Below, piece after piece: positions 8,823-17,910 of a DNA stretch of 64,000 bases. The stretch is from Psychrobacter immobilis (GTDB taxonomy: Bacteria; Pseudomonadota; Gammaproteobacteria; Pseudomonadales; Moraxellaceae), in assembly GCA_904846265.1 (NCBI GenBank), contig CAJHAA010000002.1, forward strand, positions 310,001-374,000. The letters run 5' to 3'. Both the position numbers and the translations under genes were made by a program. The notes under the pieces were generated by a model that saw nothing but the letters and a program-made list of their open reading frames with translations, was not told where the DNA came from and did no database searches. How positions within the stretch are numbered: position 1 is the stretch's first letter; every line of letters starts with the position of its first letter.

Positions 8823-9203
8823 TTACTCAATATATAAAATTGACTCAATCTCGACCACACCGCCTTTAGGTAACGCCGCTACTTGGACGGCTGCACGGGC
8901 AGGATATGGCTCGCTCAAATTGGCAACAAACACGTCGTTTAGTGCCGCAAAATCACTCAAATCAGTCAATGACACGTTAAATTTAACTACGTCATTTAAG
9001 CTGCCACCAGCCGCTTCACAGATGGCTTTGATGTTTTCGAACACTTGCTCAGCCTGTGCTTTAAAACCTTCTTTTAATTCCATGGTATCAGGGTCAAAAC
9101 CCAATTGTCCTGAAATATAGACGGTGTTACCGACTTTGACGGCTTGTGAATAAGTACCAACGGCAGCAGGTGCTTTATCAGTTTGAATGGTTTGACGAGT
9201 CAT
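8823..9203 (-). CDS. ridA: RidA family 2-iminobutanoate/2-iminopropanoate deaminase
   Basis: 126 residues, the normal length for the YjgF/YER057c/UK114 family. The start region reads QTDKAPAAVGTYSQAVKVGN, the usual 'AP-x-A-x-G-x-Y-S-Q-A' signature, followed by VYISGQLGFDP. The C-terminal segment PYPARAAVQVAALPKGGVVEIE contains the conserved Arg and Glu that bind the substrate carboxylate. RidA hydrolyses reactive enamines/imines formed by PLP enzymes, protecting other enzymes from damage. It lies just downstream of spoT, as in many gammaproteobacteria. A ~235-bp gap separates them, so an own promoter is possible. Confidence 0.95.
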   Translation of the reverse strand: MTRQTIQTDKAPAAVGTYSQAVKVGNTVYISGQLGFDPDTMELKEGFKAQAEQVFENIKAICEAAGGSLNDVVKFNVSLTDLSDFAALNDVFVANLSEPYPARAAVQVAALPKGGVVEIESILYIE

Positions 9204-9439
9204 ATTATATCCTTTTTATCTTTTTCTGGTTTGGTAGGTAAGGGCGCATTATTCATCATTTACATCTCGTTTTTCACCATACAAATGATGACACGCTCTA
9301 CGTTTATTTGCTAAAAATCAAAAAACACAGTTTATCATTATTTCAGGTCTTTCTAAAATTTTCTAAATCCATTATTCAATGTTCTATTGAGTGAGTGTTG
9401 GTGGCAATTTATCACGCGCACTACACCTTGTTACCAGCA

Positions 9440-11638
9440 CTACAGCTGATACAGCCTGATGATGTTTGGGAAACCTAGCAAGGAGCGTAGCTCGCGAATG
9501 CCTTGTGCTAGATGATTGCGACTGCGAACGATGATATGGATGATGGTGTCACTGCTACGCACATCTACTTTTTCTACCCCTATATTTAATTGGCGTAAAT
9601 GATAGATGACTTCAGTAATCTGTTCGTCGCTGAGGGCAATAGATAGTTTTAAATAGGCTGGAAAGCGAATTTTTCCGGTATTTTTTATGTCATACTCGCC
9701 AGCGTCACCTTGTTTTACGGCCTTGTCATTACGCCAGCGCAGTTGTATAACCTGATAAGGATTGTCTTTACGAATATCGTCAAGTGAAAAGCACTTGTGT
9801 CGATGAACAACCAGACCGTGACGGGACAAGTGACCGACAATAGGGTCACCATAAATAGGATGACAACAATTGGCAAAATCAAGCTCAACCCCAGACGCAT
9901 TGACTATCAGCTGCTGTGGTTGGGTCATATCATCGCTGTGTTCTTGTGCTTGCAAATCATTGACTTCATCGCTAAACAAGCGAGTTACTACCAGCTGTGG
10001 TAATAACGTACCAGAGCTTATTTGCTCGAATAGTTCGGATTTTTCGGTCAAGCCACGCCATTCAGTGAGGTTTTTCCAATCACTATCGGTTAAGTCATCG
10101 AGACTTTTTTGATAGGTTTTTAGCGCCCGATCTAAGGCTTGTTGACCATGGTGTTGCTTATCAGCAGGAGACAAGTCTTTAAACCAACGCAAAATCTCTT
10201 CACGCGCTTTATTGGTCACGACAAATCCTAGCCATTCTGCTTTTGGTTCTGAGTGGCTATTGACTTCTATTTCAACCAGCTGCCCATTCTTAACGACTGT
10301 GCCAAGTTTGGCTTTTTTGCCATCGATATTGGCGCCAACGGCTACATTGCCGACCATCGGTCCGACAGCGTAAGCAAAGTCTAGCGCGGTTGCGCCTTGT
10401 GGTAGCTCATAAGCGCGACCCTTTGGACTATAGCAGATGATTTTACTGGAGTGTAGGTAATCCATCAGCTCATTAATGGTAGAGACTGCCGCTGAAAAGT
10501 CTGGGCTATTTTCATCTAAGCTGTCTTCATCGACCAAGTCTTTCATATTGCGTAATGAGGCTTGGATAACCGATTGGCTAACGTCTGAGGCATGCTCTGC
10601 ACCAATGACACCAAGCCGCGCTGCGCTTTGCATTTGCTTGGTCAAAATCGTCACTTTGACGACATCGTTATCGCGCTCATAGATAAGCGTGAGTGATTGA
10701 TTGCCACCCGGTAGCGGACGACGAATATTATCAGCGATATGAGAGTCATCAATCTGGTATTTTTTAATTAAGTAATAGGCCAGCTTGTCACAGGCTTCGA
10801 CATTATCGAGGACAATCTCAAAGGCATAATGACGGAGTAGAGCATTGATTTCACCGCGATTGCGGAAAAACTGACGGTAGATGACCACGCGATTGTCTAA
10901 AACTTTAACCAGACCATTCAACCCCAAATTATTGAGGACAATACTCAAGTAGCGATGGATGGCCTCTCTTTGAAAGTTACGCCCAAGCCCGTGCTGTAGT
11001 AGCTTGTCAGACAGTTTGTTGTACATGTCAGAATCAAGATTACGATAACAGAGCACCTCGATATAATCGGCAATATCATTAAGACCCATTAGCCGCGCAA
11101 AAGGCACATAAAACTCCAACGTTTCTTGTGCTGTGGTGCGTTGTTTTTCTGGGCGTACTGCATCCAGTGTCGACATATTATGTAAGCGGTCAGCAAGCTT
11201 AATAATCAATACGCGTGGGTCGGCAAGGGTGGCTGTCAAAATTTTATGAAAGGTGGCTGCTTTGTTTTGCTGTTTATTGTGTGAGGACGACTTTAGCTTA
11301 GTCACACCGTCGACCAGTCTCGCCACTATTTTGCCATAGCGCTGCTCAATCTGCTCATCGCTCACCTCGGTGTCTTCGACCGTATCATGCAAAATCGCTG
11401 CAATAATCGTATCTCGATCCAAACGAAAACCTGCCAGTATCTCGGCCACCGCAATCGGGTGGGTGATATAAGGCTCTCCTGATTTACGCTTATCTTTGAT
11501 GTGCGCAATATCACCGAACTCACAGGCATCAATAATATCACGGCGTTCAGCAGCAGTGAGGTAACCTACTGAGCGCAGTAAATTGTATTGAGCCTCATCG
11601 ACTAAATGATGGCTGAGTTTGGGTAAGGTTTGACTCAT
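9440..11638 (-). CDS. spoT: SpoT-type (p)ppGpp hydrolase with a degenerate synthetase domain
   Basis: 732 residues. The HD hydrolase domain (~40-195) keeps its metal and catalytic residues: H60, H84-D85, E88-D89 and D150 (KLADRLHN). The region aligned with the synthetase (~235-350) has lost key positions: the Asp of the family D-(L/I)-x-A-x-R motif is His270, the Y-Q-S-(L/I)-H motif is N-Q-S-L-T (313-317), and the Glu of E-(I/V)-Q-I-R-T is Lys328. TGS domain (~400-460, YSPKGRAYELPQGATALDFAY), helical region with a Cys-Cys-His segment (NCCHPIYGDPIVGH) and C-terminal ACT domain follow. It is predicted to degrade, not make, ppGpp, so a separate RelA is expected elsewhere. It sits downstream of gmk and rpoZ. 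Confidence 0.92.
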   Translation of the reverse strand: MSQTLPKLSHHLVDEAQYNLLRSVGYLTAAERRDIIDACEFGDIAHIKDKRKSGEPYITHPIAVAEILAGFRLDRDTIIAAILHDTVEDTEVSDEQIEQRYGKIVARLVDGVTKLKSSSHNKQQNKAATFHKILTATLADPRVLIIKLADRLHNMSTLDAVRPEKQRTTAQETLEFYVPFARLMGLNDIADYIEVLCYRNLDSDMYNKLSDKLLQHGLGRNFQREAIHRYLSIVLNNLGLNGLVKVLDNRVVIYRQFFRNRGEINALLRHYAFEIVLDNVEACDKLAYYLIKKYQIDDSHIADNIRRPLPGGNQSLTLIYERDNDVVKVTILTKQMQSAARLGVIGAEHASDVSQSVIQASLRNMKDLVDEDSLDENSPDFSAAVSTINELMDYLHSSKIICYSPKGRAYELPQGATALDFAYAVGPMVGNVAVGANIDGKKAKLGTVVKNGQLVEIEVNSHSEPKAEWLGFVVTNKAREEILRWFKDLSPADKQHHGQQALDRALKTYQKSLDDLTDSDWKNLTEWRGLTEKSELFEQISSGTLLPQLVVTRLFSDEVNDLQAQEHSDDMTQPQQLIVNASGVELDFANCCHPIYGDPIVGHLSRHGLVVHRHKCFSLDDIRKDNPYQVIQLRWRNDKAVKQGDAGEYDIKNTGKIRFPAYLKLSIALSDEQITEVIYHLRQLNIGVEKVDVRSSDTIIHIIVRSRNHLAQGIRELRSLLGFPNIIRLYQL

Positions 11639-12065
11639 AAAGTAACGATCCTATTTTCCATTACCTGTTTGCCTGACTGTCTATCTATCGGGTAAATGGT
11701 GACTGAATGAATGCTGGAATACTATAAATATAAAAAATATCGAGAAAAAAGATAAAAATAGGTAGACCATCCTCTAATTAATCGTAAATCGCATTCAATG
11801 TCAACTGCTAAGCGAACAGGTGCTATAAAAATTTAGAAATTCTAACTCAATGGTAGGTTTTCAGGTATAAATGGTGACTAAAACAGTCAAAGCAATATCA
11901 AAGCAATATCACAGCAACCAGTTATTACAACCAAAAAACCACAGCCTATGCTGTGGTCTCTCGTCAATATGTCATCACTGTATGTATTTGTCTTATAAGG
12001 CAGTGGTTAGCTTTATAGGCTTCATACGACAAATCTTCAATGCTGTATCTTAATAATACAGTGTC
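11639..12065. other. Intergenic region between spoT and rpoZ
   Basis: 427 bp without a convincing gene. It holds the probable rpoZ terminator (11933-11956) and, 3' of that on the minus strand, A+T-rich sequence that could contain the spoT promoter. An 11-bp direct duplication, AAAGCAATATC twice in a row, lies near 11889-11910. The small open frame on the plus strand overlaps the terminator and has no Shine-Dalgarno. Confidence 0.5.
11933..11956 (-). terminator. Intrinsic terminator downstream of rpoZ
   Basis: On the minus strand CCACAGCATAGGCTGTGG forms a 7-bp GC-rich stem followed immediately by six T residues (plus-strand A-run at 11933-11938). It lies 110 bp after the rpoZ stop codon. This suggests gmk-rpoZ transcription ends here and that spoT has its own promoter. 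Confidence 0.75.
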
Positions 12066-12326
12066 TTAAAAACCATGATCGCCTGACAGTGCCAAATCTA
12101 ATGAACTGGTGGCAAAGTTGTGCTCTGGCTGATTTAGGATATCGCGAGTGATTTTACCAGCAGCGATTTCACGCAATGCCAATACCGTAGGCTTGTCATT
12201 ATCCACATCAACCAATGGTTCTGCGATACCTTTGGCCAATTGACGTGCGCGTTTGCTTGCCACCAAAATCAGTTCAAAGCGATTATCAACATTATCCAAA
12301 CAATCTTCAATCGTCACTCGTGCCAT
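12066..12326 (-). CDS. rpoZ: RNA polymerase omega subunit
   Basis: 86 residues, beginning [20 protein letters not shown] with the family signature for omega, and [15 protein letters not shown] helix (here [14 protein letters not shown]). It binds the beta' subunit and supports RNA polymerase assembly. The preceding gene on the strand is gmk (197-bp gap) and the following is spoT, the classic gammaproteobacterial order. The C-terminal tail is short. Confidence 0.96.
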   Translation of the reverse strand: MARVTIEDCLDNVDNRFELILVASKRARQLAKGIAEPLVDVDNDKPTVLALREIAAGKITRDILNQPEHNFATSSLDLALSGDHGF

Positions 12327-12523
12327 ATGTAGCTACCTCGGTTGTTTTTATTAGTCACGGAGCTTGCCCGCCACTCAATAAAAATAATATCAAAATATAA
12401 AGGGGGATAGCGAGACATTATAGCATTTTTTGCCCAGCCGCGTAGTTGCTTTTTGCGTGTCTATTAACGTATCTATTAATAAGCGCTCATCGACTGAGTT
12501 GACAGTAGTATTTTGCTATTGCT

Positions 12524-13150
12524 TTACTCTTCCACTTTATTACTAAGTAAATTGCTGATGGTGCGATGATACCGCTGCTGTTGACGCTTAAGCGTCTGCC
12601 TGTCCGCCACGATAATGGCTTTTAGCTCAGTCAAAGCGACCTCAAAATTGTCATTAATAATCACAAAATCAAAATGGACATATTGCGCCATCTCAGTCAC
12701 TGCGCCAGCCAGACGTTGCTCTATTACCTCCATAGTATCTTGCCCACGCGTCGATAGACGCTGACGTAAAGTGGCAATACTTGGCGGTAAAATAAAAATC
12801 ATAATGGCGTCAGTAAAGATTTTTTTGACTTGTAGTGCGCCCTGCCAATCAATCTCTAAAATAACATCGACGCCTGCTTCTAACTGCGTCCGCACGCTTT
12901 GCTCCGAGGTGCCATAGTAATTACCAAAGACCTCAGCATGTTCTAAAAACTTGTTTTCACCGATGGCAATCACAAATTTTTCGACATCGGTAAAATGATA
13001 ATGATGACCATCAATCTCGCCGGGACGCGGCGTGCGCGTAGTGTGTGATACGCTGACGGTTAAGTCGTTAGTCGTGGCAAGTAGCTGCTTTACCAGTGAG
13101 GTTTTGCCCGTACCTGAGGCGGCAGTAATAATAAATAATGAACCTGTCAT
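12524..13150 (-). CDS. gmk: Guanylate kinase
   Basis: Phosphorylates GMP to GDP with ATP. The P-loop [16 protein letters not shown] is at the N-terminus. The GMP-binding part [19 protein letters not shown] and the lid region [14 protein letters not shown] are intact. I start at ATG 13150 (208 residues) because AGGA lies 8 nt upstream and the protein then begins [13 protein letters not shown], as in other Gmk proteins. An in-frame ATG at 13183 would add 11 residues with no support. It is the first gene of the gmk-rpoZ pair. Confidence 0.95.
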   Translation of the reverse strand: MTGSLFIITAASGTGKTSLVKQLLATTNDLTVSVSHTTRTPRPGEIDGHHYHFTDVEKFVIAIGENKFLEHAEVFGNYYGTSEQSVRTQLEAGVDVILEIDWQGALQVKKIFTDAIMIFILPPSIATLRQRLSTRGQDTMEVIEQRLAGAVTEMAQYVHFDFVIINDNFEVALTELKAIIVADRQTLKRQQQRYHRTISNLLSNKVEE

Positions 13151-13242
13151 ACAATGTGTCCTAATGGAGTGTGTGCTAGTCAAATCTGTGCGAGTAAAAG
13201 AGCCAAAGCTGTTTTAGTAAACAATTCAAAACTGGTAAAAAG

Positions 13243-13294
13243 AAAAATCGCCATCATGTATGGCGATAGACATTGTCATCGATGCACTATTATA
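13243..13294 (-). promoter_or_regulatory. Possible gmk leader: -10 box and terminator-like hairpin
   Basis: On the minus strand a TATAAT hexamer (13294-13289) is followed 22 nt later by an 8-bp stem, ATCGCCAT/ATGGCGAT (13260-13267 with 13247-13254), and then TTTTTCTTTTT. No gene ends upstream on this strand, so this terminator-like hairpin would lie in a gmk leader or end a ~40-nt RNA. No good -35 was found. The assignment is inference. Confidence 0.35.
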
Positions 13295-13554
13295 AACTGC
13301 TTTTGTGGCTTTTATTTTAATTAAAGCCGCCTTTGATCAGTCGTTATCATCGAAGCGATGTAAAGATGGCATAGGGTGACTCAGTATAAATCACATTTTT
13401 GCTGCATTAAGTGCAGTTAACGCTGCCACTATGGATAAATACTTTGAACGTATGAATATGTGTGTGCTTCTAGTTAAAACAGCCTCTAGTACCGTGCTAT
13501 TTTCAAAGGCAATAAAAGTAAATTATGCTAAAGTAGCGTAATGAATTCATCCCA

Positions 13555-13612
13555 AATTTATTATTAAAGCTTTTGACAGTAATGTTGTGTATTTAAGCTT
13601 TAATAATAAATT
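13555..13612. repeat. Perfect 18-bp inverted repeat just upstream of ispH
   Basis: AATTTATTATTAAAGCTT (13555-13572) is exactly complementary to AAGCTTTAATAATAAATT (13595-13612), with a 22-nt loop that contains TTGACA. It ends 20 bp before the ispH start. In RNA it would form a long A-U-rich hairpin in the 5' leader; in DNA it could be a two-fold operator. There is no T-run characteristic of a terminator. Confidence 0.85.
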
Positions 13613-13632
13613 ATCTAATGATAGGCCCTCTT

Positions 13633-14589
13633 ATGCAAATTTATCTTGCCAATCCACGTGGATTTTGTGCTGGTGTGGATCGCGCGATTGCGATTGTGAA
13701 CGAAGCATTGACACGTTTTGAACCGCCCATTTATGTCCGTCACGAGGTGGTACATAACAAATTTGTCGTCTCTGATTTGGCCAATCGCGGTGCGGTTTTT
13801 GTGGAAGAGCTTCATGAAGTGCCAGATGGCTCTATCGTTATTTTTTCTGCTCATGGCGTATCAAAAGCTGTCGAAGATGAGGCTGAGCGCCGCGATTTGA
13901 CCGTATTTGATGCCACTTGTCCGCTGGTCACTAAGGTACATATCGAAGTCGCTAAATTTGCGCAAGAGGGTATGGATGCGGTATTGATTGGGCATGCTGG
14001 ACATCCTGAAGTGGAAGGCACGATGGGGCGCTTTAACCGTCGCCACGGCGGTCACATTCATTTGGTTGAAAACGAAGCCGATGTGGCAGCATTGAGCGTA
14101 CAAAATGCTGAACGTTTGGCATTTGTTACCCAAACAACCTTGTCGATGGATGACACCGCGCGCGTCATCGATGCACTGCGTGAAAAATTCCCTAGTATCC
14201 AAGGTCCGCGTAAAGACGATATCTGTTATGCCACGCAAAACCGCCAAGATGCGGTAAAAGACTTAGCCAGTCGCTGTGAGGTGGTCTTGGTGGTCGGCTC
14301 GCCCAATTCATCAAACTCTAATCGTCTGCGTGAGCTGGCTGAGCGGATGAATTGCCGTGCGTATTTAATCGACAATGCCAGTGAGATGGATAAAAGCTGG
14401 TTGGATGGTGTGCAGAGTATCGGCGTCACTGCTGGCGCATCAGCACCCGAAGTACTGATTCAAGAAGTGCTACAGCAGTTGCAAGATTGGGGTGGTGATT
14501 TACCGAGTGAGCTATCAGGCATCGAAGAAAATGTCACTTTCAGTCTGCCTAAAGCCTTGCGTATCCCAGTCACCCAAGTGGGTAAGTAG
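13633..14589 (+). CDS. ispH: 4-hydroxy-3-methylbut-2-enyl diphosphate reductase
   Basis: Last enzyme of the MEP isoprenoid pathway, making IPP and DMAPP with an iron-sulfur cluster. It begins [19 protein letters not shown], with the first cluster cysteine in R-G-F-C-A-G. Further conserved parts are [25 protein letters not shown] (second cysteine), [32 protein letters not shown] (third cysteine region) and [14 protein letters not shown] choose ATG 13633 (318 residues) because other IspH proteins start M-Q/K-I-x-L-A-N-P-R-G; an ATG at 13618 would add five residues. The gene stands alone after a large inverted repeat. Confidence 0.95.
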   Translation: MQIYLANPRGFCAGVDRAIAIVNEALTRFEPPIYVRHEVVHNKFVVSDLANRGAVFVEELHEVPDGSIVIFSAHGVSKAVEDEAERRDLTVFDATCPLVTKVHIEVAKFAQEGMDAVLIGHAGHPEVEGTMGRFNRRHGGHIHLVENEADVAALSVQNAERLAFVTQTTLSMDDTARVIDALREKFPSIQGPRKDDICYATQNRQDAVKDLASRCEVVLVVGSPNSSNSNRLRELAERMNCRAYLIDNASEMDKSWLDGVQSIGVTAGASAPEVLIQEVLQQLQDWGGDLPSELSGIEENVTFSLPKALRIPVTQVGK

Positions 14590-14612
14590 ATAAGGCTTTG
14601 TACAAAACATCT

Positions 14613-14640
14613 AATAGGTAACGTATAGTAGGTAACGCAA
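14613..14640. repeat. 14-bp imperfect direct repeat before a small gene
   Basis: AATAGGTAACGTAT (14613-14626) followed at once by AGTAGGTAACGCAA (14627-14640). The second copy ends one base before the start codon at 14642, and each copy carries a TAGGTAA that could act as a Shine-Dalgarno. Confidence 0.7.
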
Positions 14641-14641
14641 A

Positions 14642-14887
14642 ATGAAAAAGCAAAAAAAAGGATTTGTATTGGCAGAAGCCACTCTCGGTGAGGTTAACAA
14701 TCAATTGAAAGTGAATTTGTTTGTCATCGTGGTGGTGGGATTCGTGTTAGGCAGTAATATTCTGCATTTTATGCGAGAAAAGAATGTTTTTTATGGCGTA
14801 TTAATTGCCGCGATGGTCGTTGCGTTATTTTTTGTCATTAAGAGTCGACAGGTTCTTAAATTAAAACAACAAGAGCTTATCAAATAA
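14642..14887 (+). CDS. Small two-helix membrane protein
   Basis: 81 residues. A basic N-terminus (MKKQKKG) is followed by two membrane helices, at ~26-43 (LFVIVVVGFVLGSNILHF) and ~50-66 (FYGVLIAAMVVALFFVI), and a basic C-terminal tail. No family is recognised. It lies between ispH and the thioesterase gene on the same strand, 14 bp before the latter, so cotranscription with it is likely. Confidence 0.6.
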   Translation: MKKQKKGFVLAEATLGEVNNQLKVNLFVIVVVGFVLGSNILHFMREKNVFYGVLIAAMVVALFFVIKSRQVLKLKQQELIK

Positions 14888-14901
14888 ATCATAGGACAGT
14901 C

Positions 14902-15720
14902 ATGTCAGCTTATTATAACTTTATCAAACTCGAACAGCGAGAAGACGGCGTCAACGTCGCACATTATCAGCCAACCAAACATGCCCAAGGCGCTTGGAAT
15001 GAGCATGAACAGCATATGGCGCCAGCGACAGGATTGCTCACGGCTGAGCTAAACAGTTATGCGCCGCAAGAAAACATGCGTATCGCTCGTATCAGTCTAG
15101 ATATCTTAGGATTGATTCCACTGGATGACTTTACCATTACCACGCGTTGTATTCGTCCGGGCAAGACCATTGAGCTGATTGAAGCAGTCATGAGTAGTCG
15201 CGGTCGTGATGCGATTATTGCGCGGGCATGGCGTCTAATGACCCAAGATACCAGCGAGATTGCAGGCATTGAAGACCAAAAAGCGGTACATAAGCCCGAA
15301 GAATTGCCCATCTGGGAAGACATGAAAGGCTGGCCGGGCGGGTTTATTGAGAGTGTGCGCTTGGTCGCTGATGATACGCAGCGTCGCCCAGGACGTGGTA
15401 TGGTCTGGATTACTAATGATTTGGATATGATCGAGGGCAAGCCAACTGATGACTTGGTGCATCTATTGGGCATGGTCGACACGGCCAATGGCGTTGTGCC
15501 GCGCCTTGGGCTTGGCTTGTCAGAATTAGAATGGATGTTTCCCAATACGGATTTGCAAATTCATATGCACCGCGCGCCGCAAGGTCGCTGGCTTGGCATC
15601 GAAGCGGTGCAGCAGTATGGCAATGATGGCATTGGCTTAACGAGCGCTGTGTTACATGACATCAATGGCCCTTTTGGTCGTAGTGAGCAAATTTTGACCA
15701 TTCGTCCGATGCCGCGCTAA
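14902..15720 (+). CDS. Thioesterase family protein (double hotdog acyl-CoA thioesterase)
   Basis: 272 residues. The sequence fits the TesB-like/4HBT_3 double hotdog family: N-terminal half with GLLTAELNSYAPQENMRIARISLDILG and TTRCIRPGKTIELIEAVMSSRGRDAIIARAWRL, a proline-rich linker, and a second half with GMVDTANGVVPRLG and WLGIEAVQQYGNDGIGLTSAVLHDINGPFGRSEQIL. The GIGLTSAVLHDINGPFGRSEQ ending is typical of acyl-CoA thioesterases. Substrate is unknown; it likely hydrolyses acyl-CoA in the cytoplasm. It has no signal peptide. It follows the small membrane gene by 14 bp. Confidence 0.8.
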   Translation: MSAYYNFIKLEQREDGVNVAHYQPTKHAQGAWNEHEQHMAPATGLLTAELNSYAPQENMRIARISLDILGLIPLDDFTITTRCIRPGKTIELIEAVMSSRGRDAIIARAWRLMTQDTSEIAGIEDQKAVHKPEELPIWEDMKGWPGGFIESVRLVADDTQRRPGRGMVWITNDLDMIEGKPTDDLVHLLGMVDTANGVVPRLGLGLSELEWMFPNTDLQIHMHRAPQGRWLGIEAVQQYGNDGIGLTSAVLHDINGPFGRSEQILTIRPMPR

Positions 15721-16108
15721 TTGCTCTGTGGTATTTAATTAAGCTCTATTTGATATGGTCAATTCGCTTTAAAAAAGTGATAGCAAGGCTGATAGAGAGT
15801 GCTTGCACTGTTAATATTTATCGTTGTTAATAACAACCATCCTAAGGAATAAAGTATTTGCATGAGTAAAAAACAAGTTAAGTGGTTCTGAAAAACAAAA
15901 CGAAAGCATGTAATTAATTAATTATACAAATCAATGGTAATGGGTTGTAATAGTATCTAACCACAGAACATGACTGTCATTAGACATTACTATGAAAAAA
16001 ACAAACCGTTTTTCGAACAAGCTGACAACTATTCTGGAACTATTAATAGAAGCGTATTCAGAATAGGTTTTGTACTTTAACCCATTTGCTATTCACAGGA
16101 GTATGACT
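15721..16108. other. Upstream region of catalase
   Basis: 388 bp without a gene. It is A+T-rich, with a TAATTAATTAATTA stretch near 15911. I looked for an OxyR site (four ATAG-like elements on a 22-bp scale) and saw only scattered ATAG words with the wrong spacing. No terminator was recognised after the thioesterase gene. Confidence 0.5.
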
Positions 16109-17653
16109 ATGAACAACGATATGAACAATGATATGAGCGATAAAAAATGTCCTTATGCACCGACCCAATTGACCATGGGCAATGGCGCACCAGTAGCAGA
16201 CAATCAAAACAGCATGACCGCAGGCAAACGCGGCCCATTATTGGCGCAAGATGTTTGGCTCAATGAAAAGTTAGGAAATTTCGTCCGTGAAGTGATTCCA
16301 GAGCGCCGTATGCACGCCAAAGGCTCTGGCGCATTTGGTACTTTTACCGTGACCAATGACATCACTAAATATACCCGTGCGGATATTTTTAGCGAAGTGG
16401 GTAAACAGACTGAGATGTTTGCGCGCTTTAGTACCGTCGCAGGTGAGCGCGGCGCGGCTGATGCTGAGCGCGACATTCGCGGTTTTGCTTTGAAATTCTA
16501 CACCGAAGAAGGTAACTGGGATATGGTGGGAAATAATACACCTGTGTTCTTCTTACGTGATCCGCGCAAATTCCCAGACCTAAACAAAGCCGTCAAACGT
16601 GATCCACGTACCAATATGCGTTCGGCGACCAACAACTGGGACTTTTGGACTTTATTACCAGAAGCTTTACATCAAGTTACTATCGTTATGAGTGATCGCG
16701 GTCTGCCAGCCTCGTACAGAAATATGCATGGTTTTGGCTCGCATACCTATAGTTTTTGGAACGAAGCCAAAGAACGTTTTTGGGTAAAATTCCATTTCCG
16801 CACGCAACAAGGCATCAAGAACTTAACCGATGCAGAAGCGGCAGAGGTGGTTGGTTCTGATCGCGAGAGTCATCAAAAAGACTTGTACGATGCCATCGAA
16901 AATGGTGATTTCCCGAAATGGAAAATGTATGTGCAAATCATGCCAGAAGCTGAGGCGGATACCGTTCCGTATCATCCGTTTGACTTGACCAAAGTATGGC
17001 CAAAAGGTGATTATCCACTGATTGAAGTGGGTGAGTTTGAATTAAACAAAAACTCTGACAACTACTTTGTCGATGTGGAACAAGCCGCATTTGCCCCAAG
17101 TAATTTGGTACCGGGTATTAGTGTCTCACCAGATAAAATGCTGCAAAACCGCTTGGTTAACTATGCCGATGCTCAGCGTTATCGTGTTGGTGTCAATCAT
17201 CAACAGATTCCGGTAAATAAGCCGCGTTGCCCTGTGATGAGCAATCATCGTGATGGTCAAGGCCGTGTCGATGATAACTATGGCAGTCGCCCGCATTATG
17301 AGCCAAACAGCTTTAGCCAGTGGCAAGAGCAGCCTGATTATGCTGAACCACCATTAAAAATTGACGGCTATGCGGCGCATTATGATTTCCGTGAAGACGA
17401 TAGCGATTATTTTAGCCAACCTCGCGCATTGTTTAATTTAATGAGTGCTGAGCAACAACAAGTGCTCTTCGAAAACACAGCGAATAATATGGCTGGTGTG
17501 CCGGACTTTATTCAGTATCGCCACATTCGCAACTGTAACTGGTGTGATGCTGCTTATGGCGCAGGCGTTGCTAAAGCACTAGGCTTAACGGTTGAAGATG
17601 CTATGAATGCTCGTGAGTCAGATCCAGCGCTGCATTTGCCTAGCTGCTTATAG
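16109..17653 (+). CDS. katA: Monofunctional heme catalase
   Basis: 514 residues, in the small-subunit size class. It converts hydrogen peroxide to water and oxygen. Visible are the catalytic His region ([18 protein letters not shown]), the catalytic Asn ([15 protein letters not shown]), and the heme ligand motif [14 protein letters not shown] with the proximal tyrosine. I start at ATG 16109, which has AGGAG 7 nt upstream; the ATG at 16103 would be only 1 nt from that site and an upstream TTG is unsupported. The N-terminus carries a duplicated M-N-N-D. A strong terminator follows. No signal peptide, so it is cytoplasmic. Confidence 0.95.
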   Translation: MNNDMNNDMSDKKCPYAPTQLTMGNGAPVADNQNSMTAGKRGPLLAQDVWLNEKLGNFVREVIPERRMHAKGSGAFGTFTVTNDITKYTRADIFSEVGKQTEMFARFSTVAGERGAADAERDIRGFALKFYTEEGNWDMVGNNTPVFFLRDPRKFPDLNKAVKRDPRTNMRSATNNWDFWTLLPEALHQVTIVMSDRGLPASYRNMHGFGSHTYSFWNEAKERFWVKFHFRTQQGIKNLTDAEAAEVVGSDRESHQKDLYDAIENGDFPKWKMYVQIMPEAEADTVPYHPFDLTKVWPKGDYPLIEVGEFELNKNSDNYFVDVEQAAFAPSNLVPGISVSPDKMLQNRLVNYADAQRYRVGVNHQQIPVNKPRCPVMSNHRDGQGRVDDNYGSRPHYEPNSFSQWQEQPDYAEPPLKIDGYAAHYDFREDDSDYFSQPRALFNLMSAEQQQVLFENTANNMAGVPDFIQYRHIRNCNWCDAAYGAGVAKALGLTVEDAMNARESDPALHLPSCL

Positions 17654-17717
17654 TTGATAGCTTTACCTAAAAACGTATTACTAAATCTATTTGCTAAACC
17701 TATTATCGATATAATGA

Positions 17718-17748
17718 CACCGCCTTAGGAAACTAGGGCGGTGTTTTT
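17718..17748 (+). terminator. Intrinsic terminator of catalase gene
   Basis: CACCGCC (17718-17724) pairs with GGCGGTG (17737-17743) around a 12-nt loop that can add weak pairs, followed by TTTTT. It lies 65 bp after the katA stop. Confidence 0.85.
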
Positions 17749-17910
17749 GTTGAATTGTATTTTTTAGCTTGAAATATTCTGCTGCGCCCCTATTAGTATA
17801 AACAGCTTAGCGATATTCGAAATTGAACTGCTTAATTTGTACCTGAGTAGAGAAAGTTGAATGCTTGCTATTTCATGATACGTTTTTGACATAAATTAAA
17901 GGAGTTTTTT

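Larger units (their letters stand above)
13184..13632. other. Divergent intergenic region between gmk and ispH
   Basis: About 450 bp without a gene, holding promoters for both directions. It contains a short minus-strand hairpin with a T-run in the gmk leader (13243-13267) and a large inverted repeat in the ispH leader (13555-13612). No small open frame with a Shine-Dalgarno was found. Confidence 0.5.

Noticed and set aside
15775..15800. Two ATAG words upstream of catalase as an OxyR site
   Set aside because: Spacing of 12 bp does not fit the four-element OxyR pattern and no further elements line up.
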